A DNA stretch of 14,974 nucleotides, taken from Candidatus Bathyarchaeota archaeon (GTDB lineage: Archaea > Thermoproteota > Bathyarchaeia > RBG-16-48-13 > GCA-020355125). Location of the stretch: NCBI GenBank assembly GCA_026014905.1, contig JAOZHK010000157.1, positions 1 through 14,974 on the forward strand, read 5' to 3'. The notes below the pieces were generated by a model. That model was not told where the DNA came from. It was given only the letters and a program-made list of their open reading frames with translations, and ran no database searches. Positions 13,807-14,974 of the stretch are shown here, in pieces. How positions within the stretch are numbered: the stretch's first letter is position 1; each line of letters starts with the position of its first letter. The position numbers were made by a program, and so were the translations under genes.

Positions 13807-13923
13807 GACGCGCGCGTAGTCTGGTTAACACGACCTGTTGCAGGTGAAGATGATTATATTCAACTGTTCCGTATCCCCCAGGTAGAGAAGGGGATCCAAG
13901 AGTTACGAAAACGATATAGCTAG
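13807..13923 (+). pseudogene. 3' fragment of an unidentified gene starting at a CG tract
   Basis: The 38 codons ending at TAG 13921 read as protein after the tract: VVWLTRPVAGEDDYIQLFRI, then PQVEKGIQELRKRYS. No start codon or ribosome site is present, and the bases before the tract are A/T-rich and non-coding-looking. It appears to be a gene tail whose front was lost at the CG tract, as in the nitroreductase. The family is unknown. Confidence 0.4.
13808..13818. repeat. CG-rich alternating tract at a fragment boundary
   Basis: ACGCGCGCGTA, at the 5' edge of the coding fragment. Confidence 0.7.
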
Positions 13924-13929
13924 CTAGCT
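13916..13929. repeat. CTAG palindrome at a fragment end
   Basis: ATAGCTAGCTAGCT followed by a T5 run. It provides the fragment's stop codon and has TAG in all frames, like the elements at 9167 and 9204. Confidence 0.6.
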
Positions 13930-13931
13930 TT

Positions 13932-14549
13932 TTACCTCATCATTATGCCATATTCTTCGTAAGGCATTATTGAGAGGAAGGGCATCAAGCTCATGAACCC
14001 GTCCCTGATTACTGGTTGTTTATGGAATTCTTCATGAACATCCTTACTTGTCCAATAAGTCAACATGACATATTTTGTGGGCTCTACTTCTATATCTTTG
14101 GATTCACCTTTAAGGCCGCTTCCACCATACGATATTGTTGAAACCTTGAATATCTTTGAGCCAAGAAATCCCTTCATGCTCGCTGTAATATGACATAAGT
14201 CCTTCACTTTTCTTTCAAATTCCTCTTCAACATGAACCGTCTTCTCAAACGCTTCTTCAAAGCCTGGTTTAACAGAGAGATAGTTTATGGCGCATATTAT
14301 GGACTTGCCTTCTTCCTCATATTGGTCAATGGTCTCATTTGGAATGACGCTAGTTTTGATGCCCTGCTTGTTCAAGAGTTCAGTTGCCAGTTTAGCTCTA
14401 TGCCCAGTGTCACAGTACACGAGGACCTCTTTACCCTTAAGAAAGCTGATGTGACTTTCTAGAGCGAATAGTGGTAAACTTATTGCTCCTTTGATGTGGT
14501 TTTTAATATATTCTTCTGTGCTTCTCACATCGATAATCATTGGCATCAC
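13932..14549 (-). CDS. Rhodanese-like domain fused to an ABM (dimeric alpha-beta barrel) domain
   Basis: 205 residues in two parts. Residues 1-80 are a rhodanese domain: IIDVRSTEEYIKNHIKGAIS, with active-site C46 in VLVYCDTGHRA, which would carry sulfane sulfur. Residues 84-205 resemble an antibiotic-biosynthesis-monooxygenase/IsdG-type barrel: INYLSVKPGFEEAFE, a KGFLGSKIFK strand, and YVMLTYWTSKDVHEEFHKQP near the end. The barrel may bind a small redox or sulfur compound, which is inference. GTG at 14549 (or ATG 14546) has no ribosome site. A TATA box at 14571-14578 centred 25 bases upstream indicates a leaderless message. Confidence 0.82.
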   Translation of the reverse strand: MMPMIIDVRSTEEYIKNHIKGAISLPLFALESHISFLKGKEVLVYCDTGHRAKLATELLNKQGIKTSVIPNETIDQYEEEGKSIICAINYLSVKPGFEEAFEKTVHVEEEFERKVKDLCHITASMKGFLGSKIFKVSTISYGGSGLKGESKDIEVEPTKYVMLTYWTSKDVHEEFHKQPVIRDGFMSLMPFLSIMPYEEYGIMMR

Positions 14550-14570
14550 AAGATAATATTTATCTTATTT

Positions 14571-14578
14571 AATATAAA
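14571..14578 (-). promoter_or_regulatory. TATA box of the rhodanese-ABM gene
   Basis: TTTATATT on the minus strand, centred about 25 bases before the GTG, so transcription should start at or beside the start codon. Confidence 0.6.
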
Positions 14579-14587
14579 AGTGGTTAG

Positions 14588-14599
14588 CTAGTTAACTAG
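14588..14599. repeat. CTAG palindrome
   Basis: CTAGTTAACTAG, a perfect 12-bp palindrome preceded by TTAG, just upstream of the rhodanese promoter and at the edge of a coding fragment. Confidence 0.55.
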
Positions 14600-14691
14600 T
14601 GAATAATGATCTGCGTGATCGTACCATTAATACTGCGCGCGCGGGATGGACCGTGGAAGCGATCTTAGAAGTTGAAGCTCCCTCAAGGTAA
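14599..14691 (+). pseudogene. Short open fragment containing a CG tract (30 codons)
   Basis: GTG 14599 to TAA 14689 reads MNNDLRDRTINTARAGWTVE then AILEVEAPSR. The second half, after the CG tract, looks like a real protein C-terminus. No ribosome site is seen. It is probably a gene tail joined to other sequence at the tract, but could be chance. Confidence 0.25.
14634..14643. repeat. CG-rich alternating purine-pyrimidine tract
   Basis: TGCGCGCGCG, inside the short coding fragment. Confidence 0.65.
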
Positions 14692-14755
14692 TTCTTTTCT
14701 ATTTATTTGAAGTCTTAAATCCCAGATACGTGATTGGCATTGTAGCCGAATATGA

Positions 14756-14763
14756 CTAGCTAG
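14756..14763. repeat. CTAG palindrome
   Basis: CTAGCTAG, an 8-bp member of the palindrome family. Confidence 0.45.
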
Positions 14764-14838
14764 AATACTAACCTGAAAAACACGTGGAAAACTGCTGTGT
14801 CGTATTTCGCTCCGATACCCTAGGTAACTGATTGATAT

Positions 14839-14851
14839 TACGCGCGCGCGC
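14839..14851. repeat. CG-rich alternating purine-pyrimidine tract
   Basis: TACGCGCGCGCGC, the longest pure CG run in the window (11 bases, C14841 to C14851). Confidence 0.75.
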
Positions 14852-14867
14852 CTATCAATTTTTACGT

Positions 14868-14885
14868 TATAGCTAGCCAGCTATA
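14868..14885. repeat. Hairpin TATAGCT-AGCC-AGCTATA
   Basis: A perfect 7-bp stem with a 4-base loop, related to the TAGCTAGC palindromes and 16 bases past a CG tract. Confidence 0.5.
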
Positions 14886-14923
14886 CACATAATATGTTAT
14901 GTGAATAAGTAAATCGCAGGCGA

Positions 14924-14974
14924 ATGGACAACGACAACCCACATGAAGACAGTGCCAGGCAGAGCGCGATTTGC
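14924..14974 (+). CDS. Possible 5' end of a gene running off the window
   Basis: The frame opens at ATG 14924 and stays open to the edge, reading MDNDNPHEDSARQSAIC. An A/T-rich block precedes it, and GCAGG lies just upstream, closer than ideal. Only 17 codons are visible, so no family can be named. Confidence 0.3.
   Translation, partial: MDNDNPHEDSARQSAIC

Larger units (their letters stand above)
14692..14923. other. Stretch without a gene, holding palindromes and a CG tract
   Basis: No convincing reading frame on either strand. It contains a CTAG palindrome (14756), a CG tract (14839) and a hairpin (14868), and looks like degraded or regulatory DNA. Confidence 0.5.

Noticed and set aside
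1..14974. CRISPR array, rRNA, intact insertion sequence or prophage structural genes
   Set aside because: No regularly spaced long repeats, no rRNA-like stretches, no transposase and no capsid or terminase reading frames were seen.

Overview
The window is archaeal chromosome, AT-rich by eye. The evidence is three tRNA genes, two of them carrying introns with canonical bulge-helix-bulge (BHB) splice geometry, archaeal TATA boxes 25-35 bases upstream of gene starts, frequent TTG/GTG starts, a stand-alone OB-fold DNA-binding protein of RPA type, a flavodiiron protein and a two-subunit class I fumarase. The multi-intron tRNA-His would fit a TACK or Asgard lineage, but the sequence alone does not fix the phylum.

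Layout. 1-1400, minus strand: a nearly complete flavodiiron protein (O2/NO detoxification) and tRNA-Cys. 1552-1669: tRNA-His(GUG) with an 18-nt D-loop intron and a 26-nt anticodon intron. 1974-5026: an OB-fold protein and, on the other strand, a smaller paralogue of its N-terminal domain. They flank the two fumarase subunits and a helical/coiled-coil hypothetical. 5229-6426: a two-helix membrane protein behind a perfect 11-bp inverted repeat, then a DUF1385 (YqhQ-like) membrane protein. 6414-7604: an enolase-superfamily (mandelate racemase group) sugar-acid dehydratase candidate, minus strand. 7850-9179: tRNA-Thr(CGU) with a 13-nt intron, followed by a decayed tyrosine recombinase, which looks like an old integration site. 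9213-9759: a broken ferredoxin/nitroreductase gene. 9953-12422: an FAD-dependent oxidoreductase converging on an Ldh2/MDH-type dehydrogenase. 12620-13760: a DUF454 membrane protein, a winged-helix protein and a 48-residue hypothetical. 13807-14974: gene fragments, palindromes and a rhodanese-ABM protein read from a leaderless promoter.

How genes work together: the metabolic genes (fumarase, enolase-type dehydratase, FAD oxidoreductase, Ldh2 dehydrogenase) are mostly single transcription units. Only the fumarase pair is clearly an operon.

The most unusual feature is not a gene. At least fifteen short CG-rich, strictly alternating purine-pyrimidine tracts (ACGCGTGCGT / ACGCGCACGT / CGCGCGCG types) occur, about one in most larger intergenic gaps and almost never inside intact genes. 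One lies exactly at the internal deletion and frameshift of the nitroreductase gene, and others adjoin gene fragments. A second family of CTAG-rich palindromes (TTAGCTAGCTAA type, stop codons in all frames on both strands) sits at the ends of the degraded genes. These two families are the best candidates for something undescribed.
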